A DNA stretch of 64,000 nt, from positions 248,001-312,000 of the forward strand of contig NZ_FQVF01000004.1 in NCBI RefSeq assembly GCF_900129155.1. Reading direction: 5' to 3'. The translations under genes and the position numbers were made by a program. Shown here in pieces: positions 18,985 to 27,020 of the stretch; the stretch's first letter is position 1, and each line of letters begins with the position of its first letter. Source of the DNA: Marinomonas polaris DSM 16579. Lineage in GTDB: Bacteria > Pseudomonadota > Gammaproteobacteria > Pseudomonadales > Marinomonadaceae. The notes below the pieces were generated by a model, which was not told the DNA's origin, did no database searches, and saw nothing but the letters and a program-made list of their open reading frames with translations.

Positions 18985-19962
18985 TTAACCTTCAAAAATC
19001 TTGCTAAAACGCTCTTTGTTCGTTTCATTGTCACGCAATGTTTTTGCCGCATCGAACGGCATCAAACGAATGTCTACACGCTTAGGAAAACCTTCTGGTA
19101 CACCAATATCACTTCGGGCAGGCAAATAACCCTGCTCTAATACCAGAGCTTGACCTTCTTTTGATAAGAGAAAGTCTACAAATCGCTTCGCTGCAGCTTT
19201 GTTTTTAGCTTCTTTCATGATCGCCACTGGCTCAGTCACCATGGTGACGCCCGTTTTAGGAAAGATAAATTCAATCGGTGAACCTTTTGCCGCTTCACGA
19301 ATCGCTAGGAAATCCACAATCACACCGTAAGGCTTAGTACCTGATGCCACCGCTTTTAGTACACCACCATTGCCGCCTTGCGCCATCGCTTGGTTGGCAT
19401 GTAATTGCTCAAAATAATTCCAGCCTAGTGATTTGTCAGCAGTTAGCGTCGCAAGATGAATCAGCGCAGCACCAGAATACAAAGGGCTTGGCATCGCTAC
19501 TTGGTTTTTGTATTCAGGCTTGACGAAATCAGCCCAATCCGTTGGATGTTGCGGCGCTTGTTTATGACGAACAATGCCTGTAGTAATCAGTTTCGTGCCG
19601 TAATAATAGCCATCTTTGCTGTACAAACTATCTTCGTATTGATCGCGATTAGGGCTCATATAGGAATACAAATAGCCATCAGACACCATAGATTCCATGG
19701 TCACGCTGTCAGCAATAAGCAGTACATCGGGTTTCACCACGCCAGAGGATAATTCCGCGCGCAATTTCGTCATTAATTTGGTCGTTCCGTCACGCACCCA
19801 CTCCACTTTTATATCTGGATTGGCCGCTTCAAACGCATCCACCGTCATTTGCGCATCTTTGTTTGGCTGACTGGTATACAAGGTCAAAACATCTTGAGCT
19901 TGTACGGAAAGAGGAAAAGCAAGTGCCGCGGCACATAGCAACAAGGTCTTCTTAACGGTCAT
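18985..19962 (-). CDS. ABC transporter periplasmic substrate-binding protein (FbpA/AfuA-like)
   Basis: At 325 residues this is the first gene of the operon. The signal peptide ends at SVQAQ, and the mature part begins VLTLYTSQPNKDAQ, the hallmark start of the ferric/AfuA/2-aminoethylphosphonate binding-protein cluster. The ATG at 19962 is preferred over an upstream one because it starts directly at the signal peptide. I do not see the adjacent-tyrosine iron site of FbpA with certainty, so an iron substrate is not assigned. Position next to a DeoR regulator, which usually senses sugar phosphates, suggests a phosphorylated organic compound. Confidence 0.88.
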   Translation of the reverse strand: MTVKKTLLLCAAALAFPLSVQAQDVLTLYTSQPNKDAQMTVDAFEAANPDIKVEWVRDGTTKLMTKLRAELSSGVVKPDVLLIADSVTMESMVSDGYLYSYMSPNRDQYEDSLYSKDGYYYGTKLITTGIVRHKQAPQHPTDWADFVKPEYKNQVAMPSPLYSGAALIHLATLTADKSLGWNYFEQLHANQAMAQGGNGGVLKAVASGTKPYGVIVDFLAIREAAKGSPIEFIFPKTGVTMVTEPVAIMKEAKNKAAAKRFVDFLLSKEGQALVLEQGYLPARSDIGVPEGFPKRVDIRLMPFDAAKTLRDNETNKERFSKIFEG

Positions 19963-20014
19963 GGAGAAACTCTCTTTTTGATAAGTGAGCTGCAACAATA
20001 CCGACATAATTTGA

Positions 20015-20064
20015 CACTATAGTGACGAAAAAATTTCGTTTAATGCTGGTTTGCTTTCGTTTCG
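20015..20064. promoter_or_regulatory. Candidate operator with repeated TTTCG and palindrome between ABC operon and deoR-type gene
   Basis: The divergent gap holds the palindrome CACTATAGTG (20015-20024), then the inverted repeat ACGAAA-AAA-TTTCGT (20025-20039), then two more TTTCG units in tandem (20055-20059 and 20060-20064). DeoR-family repressors often bind repeated TTTCG-like half-sites, so this is the most likely site for the adjacent regulator. The repeats are visible; binding is inferred. Confidence 0.5.
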
Positions 20065-20107
20065 ACGATCTTTACTTAAAAAGCCTCATAAAAAGGACAG
20101 AATCACT

Positions 20108-20857
20108 ATGAACAAACGGCACTATGACATCGTGCAATGGGTGAATAAGCAAGGACGCCAAACATTACAGGCCGTCGCCGACGAATTTTCGGTCTCAGTA
20201 CAAACCGTTCGATCGGATATTAGGCTATTAGCCGAAAAAGGCTTGGTATTACGCAGCCATGGTGAAGTGATCCCTTTTCCTCATCGAGAGAACATTAGTT
20301 TTGATCAAAGACGAATCCGCCATGCGGCCGGAAAAAAGCACATTGCCGACCTTTGTGTGAGCAAGTTGGCGGACTATCAATCAATCTTTCTTGGCAGTGG
20401 TTCAACTGTGGCTGAAGTCGCCAACCAGCTTTCGCTCTTCCAAGGCTTACAAGTGATGACAACCAATCTTCATGCCGCACGCAATTTATGTGAACACCCT
20501 GACTGCGAGCTCACCATATCGGGTGGTCGAGTAAGAATGCGCGATCAAGATGTCATAGGTGGAGACGCCATGCGTTTTTTTCAGCGCTACCGAGCGGACA
20601 TCGGTATTTTTTCTGTCGCAGCAGCCAACAAACAAGGCCATTTATTTGATTTTACCGATGACGAAGTTATGGCGCGAGAAGCCTTGGTTGAACATTGCCA
20701 TTATCGAGTTTTGGTTATCGACAGCACAAAATTTGATACTGAATCCCGCTGTTTATGGGGAAAAATGAGCGATTATGATTGTGTGATTACCGACCAAAAA
20801 CCGTCTTCATCTTTACTCAGCACACTAAATTATCAAGGCGTTGAAATATTGTATTAA
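20108..20857 (+). CDS. DeoR/GlpR-family transcriptional regulator
   Basis: A 249-residue regulator. The N-terminal winged helix-turn-helix (LQAVADEFSVSVQTVRSDIRL, then EKGLVLRSHGEV) is followed by a sugar-phosphate-isomerase-like sensor domain with FLGSGSTVAEVANQL and the GGDAMRFF stretch. Members usually repress a neighbouring operon until a phosphorylated sugar binds. The ATG at 20108 has AAAAGGAC about ten bases before it and starts at the usual point before the helix-turn-helix; a longer upstream reading is less likely. It is divergent from the ABC/phosphatase operon across about 145 bases that hold the TTTCG repeats, so it most likely controls that operon. Confidence 0.9.
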   Translation: MNKRHYDIVQWVNKQGRQTLQAVADEFSVSVQTVRSDIRLLAEKGLVLRSHGEVIPFPHRENISFDQRRIRHAAGKKHIADLCVSKLADYQSIFLGSGSTVAEVANQLSLFQGLQVMTTNLHAARNLCEHPDCELTISGGRVRMRDQDVIGGDAMRFFQRYRADIGIFSVAAANKQGHLFDFTDDEVMAREALVEHCHYRVLVIDSTKFDTESRCLWGKMSDYDCVITDQKPSSSLLSTLNYQGVEILY

Positions 20858-20979
20858 CAATCGCGAGGTTAAAATAAAAGCACCTTTGTATAAATTGTGT
20901 AAAAAATGAGCTTGCCCTCGGTCTTTATATAAGACTATTGTCTTAGGTACCCACCCACATCGCAAAGATTGAGGTTGTT

Positions 20980-22965
20980 ATGAAGTCACCCATTAGAATC
21001 CGACAACAGATTAATATTGGTTTAGTGGTCATTCTATTGCTCGCTCTCGCCAGTATTTATATTGTTATAGAAACGAAAGTAAAACCCGACTTAACTGCAG
21101 AACGCCAACAACAAATTTCCGTTAATCAAAAAGGATTGAGTGAATTACTCAGTGCGAAGTTAGAAAAAATTCAATTGCTGACCAGTACTTTGGCTTTGGC
21201 CAGTTCTGAGCTTCCTAAAGACGAAGCCTTATTTAAAAAAGTATTCCCGAGCATTATTAATAACCATGACGACAAAAGTATCGCCGGTGGTGGTATCTGG
21301 CCAGAACCTTCTGCTTTTACTCAAGGAACGCAGCGTCGTAGTTTTTTCTGGGGCCGCGATGGTTCTAAGATGAGCTATCTGGACGATTATAATGACCCTG
21401 CAGGTTCTGGTTATCAAAATGAAGGCTGGTATACCGTTGGTAAAACGTCTCCCGTTAATCGTTGTACTTGGTCTGAGGCTTACATTGATCCGGTCACCAA
21501 AATTCCAATGGTGACCTGTACCATTCCAATGAAAGAAAAAAATACGTTCACGGGTGTAACCACGGTGGATATGATGCTAGATGGCATCACCAACACCCTT
21601 GAACAATACGGCGCCGAAAACCAAGGCTATGTATTTGCCATTGATCAAGCTGGGCAAATGCTGAGTTTCCCTAAAGGCAAAGCCAATTTAGTCAAAAACG
21701 ATGGCAGTATGTTGACTGCGGCTGAGCTTGGCAATCAGTTACCTTGGTTAAAGTCAGCATTAGATAAAATCAGTGGCTCGCAGCAAGTAATCACGCTCGA
21801 TCATGATGACATATTAAATGGAGCGGCCTACGTCGATCTTTTTAAGCACCCACAAACGGGCTGGACGATCGGTTTAGTCGTTCCTAAAGCACGCATGACA
21901 GAAATCGCTCAAAGCATGGGCTTGTTCCTGATGATTGTCATTGGTGCTTTATTAGTCGTCGTTAGCATCATTGCCATTTCTTACTTCCGCAGCTTGCTTG
22001 GTCAGATCAACCAAACTACTCAGCAAATTCAAGAGCTGGCCGATGGCGGCAGCACCCAAGAACTTGAAGTCGGCAAATTAAATGAGCTAGGCGATTTACG
22101 TCAGGCCGTTAATGCCTATGGCGATAAGCTGAAAAAATTACTAGAACAGATTCATATTGAATCTGCCAACCTAGTGAAAGATGCTGGTCGCTTAAGCACA
22201 TTTAGCAATGACTTTTTAAATAAAGCCAACAGCCTAAGTGATGAAAACACCACATTGGCGGCAGCGACAGAAGAGCTGGGCGCGACCTCTCATGATGTTG
22301 CCATGTACGCCAATGAAACCAGAGAAACTGTTGAGCGCATCCACAAAGACGTACGCAACAGCGGTAATGAAATGAATACCGTTATCGAAACAATGCGCTC
22401 TCTTACCAGCGCTATGACGCAAGCACAAGCCAACATTCTTCAGTTAGACGAAGATAGCCGCCGTGCGAACGGCATGTTGGGTGTTATTCGAGCCATTGCC
22501 GAGCAAACCAACCTCTTGGCACTAAATGCTGCCATTGAGGCAGCTCGGGCAGGGGAAACAGGTCGAGGCTTTGCAGTGGTTGCAGATGAAGTACGTAACC
22601 TTGCGGCTAAGAGTGAGAGCTCTGCCGTGGAAATTGAACAAGTCCTAGGGCGTCTACAAATCGCGTCGAAAGAATCTGTCAGCTCTATGGAACTGGGCCA
22701 TAGCGAAACCATACGTGCAGTAGCAACAGCAGAGTCAACGGCTAGCCACTTGCAGCAAGTCGTTAGCGCCTTCTCTCAAATCACCGATCAGGCGACACAA
22801 ATTTCGGTGGCGGCTGGAGAACAGCAAAAAGTATCTCATGATTTGAGTCAATTTGTGTCTCGATTACAAGAACTCACTGGCAGCAACGCCAGCGATTCAA
22901 GTCATCTTAGCCGCATGAGCCAAGAGATCGATGCCATTGCCAATCGACTCAATGCCTTGAAATAG
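20980..22965 (+). CDS. Methyl-accepting chemotaxis protein, dCache sensor (second)
   Basis: A chemoreceptor of 661 residues. The first membrane segment spans about 13-31. The periplasmic Cache-type sensor follows (about 35-305, with GGGIWPEP and the [15 protein letters not shown] stretch), then a second membrane helix at about 312-335. A divergent HAMP-like linker precedes the signalling domain, whose conserved tip [19 protein letters not shown] is near residue 507-525. Sensor sequence and ligand pocket differ clearly from the first chemoreceptor in the window, so the two should detect different compounds. GAGGT precedes the ATG. The ligand is unknown. Confidence 0.93.
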   Translation: MKSPIRIRQQINIGLVVILLLALASIYIVIETKVKPDLTAERQQQISVNQKGLSELLSAKLEKIQLLTSTLALASSELPKDEALFKKVFPSIINNHDDKSIAGGGIWPEPSAFTQGTQRRSFFWGRDGSKMSYLDDYNDPAGSGYQNEGWYTVGKTSPVNRCTWSEAYIDPVTKIPMVTCTIPMKEKNTFTGVTTVDMMLDGITNTLEQYGAENQGYVFAIDQAGQMLSFPKGKANLVKNDGSMLTAAELGNQLPWLKSALDKISGSQQVITLDHDDILNGAAYVDLFKHPQTGWTIGLVVPKARMTEIAQSMGLFLMIVIGALLVVVSIIAISYFRSLLGQINQTTQQIQELADGGSTQELEVGKLNELGDLRQAVNAYGDKLKKLLEQIHIESANLVKDAGRLSTFSNDFLNKANSLSDENTTLAAATEELGATSHDVAMYANETRETVERIHKDVRNSGNEMNTVIETMRSLTSAMTQAQANILQLDEDSRRANGMLGVIRAIAEQTNLLALNAAIEAARAGETGRGFAVVADEVRNLAAKSESSAVEIEQVLGRLQIASKESVSSMELGHSETIRAVATAESTASHLQQVVSAFSQITDQATQISVAAGEQQKVSHDLSQFVSRLQELTGSNASDSSHLSRMSQEIDAIANRLNALK

Positions 22966-22990
22966 ATACATAAAATACAGTAGAACGACA

Positions 22991-23025
22991 AATCCCACGC
23001 TAATTAGTTAGTGTGGGATTTTTTA
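22991..23025 (+). terminator. Rho-independent terminator after the second chemoreceptor
   Basis: The arms AATCCCAC (22991-22998) and GTGGGATT (23013-23020) are followed by a T run on the plus strand. It sits between convergent genes. Confidence 0.85.
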
Positions 23026-23028
23026 CGT

Positions 23029-24459
23029 TTACAGGAATGTCCTAAATTTTGCGACTAACCGATGAATACGACGCCGATACGGTGGACGCAGCAAGGCAAG
23101 AACATTCGGCCCACGTTTGTGTAATACCGACTTGCTATGGGAAAAGGTGCGAAAGCCTTCTTCAGCGTGATAAGCGCCCATTCCCGATGCGCCAATACCA
23201 CCAAACGGCAAGTCCGCTTGTGCCACCTGAACCAAAGTGTGGTTGATTACCAAACTGCCACTGGTGATATTTTCCTCGCAGCGCCTTTGATCTTCATTTT
23301 GTTGCGTAAACAAATACATAGATAAAGGACGAGGTCGTTGCTGAATGTAAGACAAGGCCTCTGACATATCAGCATAGGTGAGAATCGGTAACAAAGGCCC
23401 GAAAATCTCATCCTGCATCACGCTCAATGCATCGTTTGGTTGATGCAGCGCATACAACGCCAGCTTACCGTCGCTTTCCTCTGGCCCTTGCGGCATCAAG
23501 TTGTCACATTGGACCCCAGCAGCTCGTGCTTGCTCTAAATAGCCTTTTAGGCGATCTAATTGGCGGACGTTAATTAAACTCGTGTAATCAGGGCTCAACA
23601 CACCTTCTGGATAATAATCCGCAAGTTCCTGCTTTATATAATCGATTAAGGTCTGCTTTTGGTCGGAATGGCACATAACGTAATCTGGTGCGACACAGGT
23701 TTGTCCTGCATTGAGCACTTTTCCAAACACTAGCTTCTTAGCCGTATCACGTAAATCCGCCGACGGAGCGACCAGTAAAGGAGATTTACCGCCTAGCTCC
23801 AAAGTAATAGGCGTTAAATGCTCGGCGGCGTTGCGCATAATAATGTGCCCCACGGACGTCGAACCAGTAAACAAGAGATGATCGAATGGCAACAGACTAA
23901 ACTCGTTGGCTATCTCTGCCTCACCTTCAACCACTTCCACCCAATCCTCCCCCAAAGCGTGAGTAACTATGTCGCGTAGCACCTGATTAGTTTGAGGACA
24001 AAACTCCGATAGTTTCATCATCACACGATTCCCAGCAGTCAATGCGCCCACCAAAGGCCCCAGAGACAGCAACACGGGATAGTTCCAAGGTGAGATGACA
24101 CCTACCACACCTTTTGGCTGATAGAACACCTGAGCGCTAGCTGGCAAGGTACTGATGTGGACTTTGCGCTTTGAAGGTTTCATCCATTTAACAAGATGAC
24201 GTTTCGCGTGCTTTATTTCACCAAGCAAAGGAACAAGCTCAAGTAACCTAGATTCTTCATGAGCGCGCTGTCCAAAATCTTTCTGCAAGGCGTCTAATAA
24301 AGAGGTTTCATGATCCATTAACGCCGCTTGCAAACGAGTAAGACATTGTCGACGCTCTTCAGCTGATGGTAAGGGGTTTTGCTGAGCCACATTTTTCAGG
24401 CGAGATAATGCCGAGTAGATGTCGTCTTTAGAAGAAAAAATAGCAGGTGTTACTTTCAT
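23029..24459 (-). CDS. Coniferyl-aldehyde-dehydrogenase-like NAD(P)+ aldehyde dehydrogenase
   Basis: The 476-residue enzyme belongs to the aldehyde dehydrogenase superfamily: VISPWNYP cofactor segment, catalytic E221 in ELGGKS and catalytic C255 in NAGQTCVAPDYV. The short form, the lack of an N-terminal extension, and the NYP and APDYV details match the coniferyl aldehyde dehydrogenase (CalB) and class-3-like group, which oxidises cinnamyl-type or long-chain aldehydes. Substrate is by family resemblance only. It is divergent from an SGNH hydrolase gene, sharing a gap of about 95 bases. GAGG lies before the ATG. Confidence 0.8.
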   Translation of the reverse strand: MKVTPAIFSSKDDIYSALSRLKNVAQQNPLPSAEERRQCLTRLQAALMDHETSLLDALQKDFGQRAHEESRLLELVPLLGEIKHAKRHLVKWMKPSKRKVHISTLPASAQVFYQPKGVVGVISPWNYPVLLSLGPLVGALTAGNRVMMKLSEFCPQTNQVLRDIVTHALGEDWVEVVEGEAEIANEFSLLPFDHLLFTGSTSVGHIIMRNAAEHLTPITLELGGKSPLLVAPSADLRDTAKKLVFGKVLNAGQTCVAPDYVMCHSDQKQTLIDYIKQELADYYPEGVLSPDYTSLINVRQLDRLKGYLEQARAAGVQCDNLMPQGPEESDGKLALYALHQPNDALSVMQDEIFGPLLPILTYADMSEALSYIQQRPRPLSMYLFTQQNEDQRRCEENITSGSLVINHTLVQVAQADLPFGGIGASGMGAYHAEEGFRTFSHSKSVLHKRGPNVLALLRPPYRRRIHRLVAKFRTFL

Positions 24460-24553
24460 GATGGCCTCTTCAACACTCGTTATTATTTTATGATCAAATG
24501 CCGCTTATTTACTACACTATCTAATGACTCATAACGAATGCAAGGAGCACATC

Positions 24554-25174
24554 ATGGCGACTATTTTATGCTACGGAGATTCTCTTACTTGGGGCCGAGT
24601 ACCTAACGGAGGACGTTACCCAAAACACCTACGCTGGCCAACCATGCTAAACGACTTATTAGGCCAACAACATCAAGTGATTAACTTTGGATTGCCAGGC
24701 AGAACGACGATCTGGAATGATCCCTTCTTAGAAGGTAGAAATGGCCTAGCGTACCTTCAAGCGGCATTAGAAACCTTTGGCCCTGTCGATATTTTAATAT
24801 TGATGTTGGGCACTAATGATTTGAAGCGACACTTCCATATTGGAGCCTATGAAGCAGCAAAAGGTGTGGAAAAACTGATCGAGAAGTCAAGAATACCAAA
24901 TACTCACGATTTCCCAGTCCCAACCCTTGTAGTGATCGCTCCGCCAAATATTTTATCCCCAACGGGCTCTATGGCCGAAAGTTTTGACGGTGCCATTGAA
25001 AAATCACAACATTTTCATCAGTACTACCAAGATATCGCCATTCGCAACCAATGTATTTTTCTCAATGCTGCTGGGGTCTTACAGCCAAGTGACGTTGATG
25101 GCGTGCACTTAGACACGCAAGCAAATGAGCAATTAGCAAACTCGATATATTCTTTGATAAAAATGGAAATATAA
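24554..25174 (+). CDS. SGNH/GDSL-family hydrolase (esterase)
   Basis: The 206-residue cytoplasmic protein carries block I GDSLTWG (nucleophile Ser10), block III GTND and block V with the catalytic Asp/His in DVDGVHLD. The RWP element after the GDS block is found in the arylesterase/acetyl-xylan-esterase-like subgroup. The ATG at 24554 is chosen because AAGGAG lies six bases upstream; an earlier ATG has no such site. It probably removes an acyl or acetyl group from an ester of unknown identity. It is divergent from the coniferyl-type aldehyde dehydrogenase gene. Confidence 0.85.
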   Translation: MATILCYGDSLTWGRVPNGGRYPKHLRWPTMLNDLLGQQHQVINFGLPGRTTIWNDPFLEGRNGLAYLQAALETFGPVDILILMLGTNDLKRHFHIGAYEAAKGVEKLIEKSRIPNTHDFPVPTLVVIAPPNILSPTGSMAESFDGAIEKSQHFHQYYQDIAIRNQCIFLNAAGVLQPSDVDGVHLDTQANEQLANSIYSLIKMEI

Positions 25175-25629
25175 GATTAAGCATTTGTTTTATATTGATT
25201 TTTTAATAAATTTCAATAAATGAGGCAATTTCTATAAAAACGAACCAATCGCAACTAGATAATATTATTAAGAGGACTTAATCAGATTAAGTCGTTTATA
25301 GCTATTGACAAAGAAGGGAAGATCTATAAGCGCAAAAGGAAAGAATGGAAATCGTATAAAATATGCACGATTCTTTGTTCATACTCGCTTTTTTACGAAA
25401 TAATCGCTCACTCAAATTTTCTTGCACAAAGTTATCCACAGGAAGAGTGAGTGAGCGCCCTTTATCAAAACACCGCCTGAAATGCTACCCAAATAGCAAT
25501 AATCCGCTTCTGTATGCTCCATTTCCTTGTTTTTTGTACCTCGTAATTGCTAAGCAAATCCGTATGATCTGTTTATTAAATTTGTCTATCAGATCCATAT
25601 CTCGAACAAACGTAGTAAGGAGAAAAGCA
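25175..25629. other. Intergenic region, 455 bp, with two inverted repeats and a DnaA-box match
   Basis: A hairpin with 8-bp arms GACTTAAT/ATTAAGTC (25275-25293) may end the SGNH transcript but lacks a T run. A 9-bp inverted repeat CGCTCACTC/GAGTGAGCG (25405-25413 and 25449-25457) encloses TTATCCACA (25432-25440), an exact DnaA-box sequence. No gene is recognised; an open frame runs in from 25363 but its residues do not belong to the dehydrogenase family. Confidence 0.5.
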
Positions 25630-26499
25630 ATGAAAGTAAGCTTCATCGGACTCGGAACTATGGGTTACCCAATGGCTGGTCATGTGAGTAAAGCGGGTCA
25701 TGCAGTTGTGGTTTTCAATCGATCTACTCAAAAAGCTCAAAACTGGTGTGAAGAATACACTGGCACCTTTGCGACGACTCCTGCTCTTGCTGCGCAAGAC
25801 GCCGACATTGTATTAACCTGCGTGGGTAATGACGACGATTTACGCGCCGTATATTTAGGACAAGACGGCGCATTCCAACAAGCAAAAGCCGGCACGCTTT
25901 TTATTGATCACACGACCGCTTCGGCAGAAGTGGCAAAAGAGCTTCATCAAGCCGCTCAAGAACGTGGTTTCTACTTCATGGATGCTCCCGTTTCTGGTGG
26001 CCAAGCGGGTGCAGTAAATGGCGTATTAACCGTAATGATGGGTGGCGAGCAAAGCGATCTAGATAAAGCTCAGCCTGTATTAGATTGCTACGCAAAAGCC
26101 ACCAGCTTAATGGGCTCAGTGGGTAATGGTCAGATAGCAAAAATGGTCAATCAAATTCTTATTGGCGGCGTGTTGTCTGGTTTGTCTGAAGGGATTCGCT
26201 TTGCTCAGAAAGCCGGTTTAGACATCGCTTCATTAGTTGAGACTTTAAAACATGGCGCTGCGGGTTCTTGGCAATTAGAGAATCGCGGCGAAACCATGGC
26301 TAAAAACGAGTTTGACTTTGGTTTCGCCATTGAATGGATGCATAAGGATTTAGGTCTGTGTCTTGCTCAAGCTGAAAAAATGGGCATCAAGATTCCATTA
26401 ACCCAGGCCGTTGATCAGGATTACCAAGCACTAATAGCAGAAGGTCGTGGTCGTCAAGACACCTCTGTTCTAGTGAAAGCGCTCGATAAAAAAGCCTAA
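25630..26499 (+). CDS. NAD(P)-dependent beta-hydroxyacid dehydrogenase (GarR/3-hydroxyisobutyrate dehydrogenase family)
   Basis: This 289-residue protein opens with the Rossmann motif IGLGTMGYPMAGH. The substrate-binding motif is DAPVSGGQAG and the catalytic Lys lies in GNGQIAKMVNQ. The family reversibly oxidises beta-hydroxyacids such as 3-hydroxyisobutyrate or D-glycerate. The ATG at 25630 has AAGGAG just upstream and starts at the usual point, so a longer upstream reading is rejected. It appears to be transcribed alone; the following 520 bases contain hairpins and no gene. A paralogue lies at 48.5 kb. Confidence 0.88.
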   Translation: MKVSFIGLGTMGYPMAGHVSKAGHAVVVFNRSTQKAQNWCEEYTGTFATTPALAAQDADIVLTCVGNDDDLRAVYLGQDGAFQQAKAGTLFIDHTTASAEVAKELHQAAQERGFYFMDAPVSGGQAGAVNGVLTVMMGGEQSDLDKAQPVLDCYAKATSLMGSVGNGQIAKMVNQILIGGVLSGLSEGIRFAQKAGLDIASLVETLKHGAAGSWQLENRGETMAKNEFDFGFAIEWMHKDLGLCLAQAEKMGIKIPLTQAVDQDYQALIAEGRGRQDTSVLVKALDKKA

Positions 26500-27020
26500 T
26501 TTTAGTGTTTTAGGTCGTTTAATGTTTCGGTGATGGAGCATTAAACGGTCTTCCTAAAGGCCAACAAACTAGTTGGCAACCTCATGTCTCATCTCCTTTT
26601 TAAACTTTTTTATAAAAAATTGTCCTTTTTCTTTCACATTCCTTACTTATGTTTTTTCCTGCAAAACCTTTGTGCTCAAGGCTTCCCCTTCGTTATAGAG
26701 ATTCTGTATTCATTACACGCATAGGCCATATCGTTATTTCGATTGGTTATTTAAATTGGCTTGAGTAATCTTCAGAGACGCTATTTTTGATGCTTCTGTT
26801 TATTCAGGCTCATCATTTATAGCTAAAGGGGGCTCAGGGACGAGGCAGAGCAACCCCATTCGAACTAGGAGTTTGGATGGGGTTTGTTTTAAAACTGTAA
26901 AAGACTCGAACGACAAAGATGGCTCTTAACCCTGCCAAGATAATCACAAAAGTAACGAATACCTTGATTCGACTTCCCACGTGTTCGACACGAATATAAT
27001 TATGCTAATGGAGAGTTACA
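26500..27020. other. Intergenic region, 521 bp, with two hairpins; leader of dppA
   Basis: A hairpin with arms CGTTTAATG (26516-26524) and CATTAAACG (26539-26547), extended by TTAGG/CCTAA, probably closes the dehydrogenase transcript. A second hairpin with T tract lies at 26852-26890. The rest, including about 130 bases before dppA, should carry the dpp promoter. No gene is recognised. Confidence 0.5.
26852..26890 (+). terminator. Free-standing terminator-like hairpin upstream of dppA
   Basis: The arms AACCCCAT (26852-26859) and ATGGGGTT (26877-26884) extend inward with wobble pairs and are followed by TTTGTTTT. It is about 350 bases past the nearest upstream stop and 130 before dppA, so it could end a small RNA or act as an attenuator. 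Confidence 0.55.

Noticed and set aside
16221-19962. Labelling the ABC transporter as a ferric-iron importer (FbpABC)
   Set aside because: The fold class fits, but the neighbouring phosphatases and DeoR regulator point elsewhere, and I could not see the paired-tyrosine iron site with certainty. The substrate was left open.
25363-25629. N-terminal extension of the beta-hydroxyacid dehydrogenase
   Set aside because: The frame is open upstream, but the added residues do not fit the family, and a strong AAGGAG site directly precedes the internal ATG at 25630.
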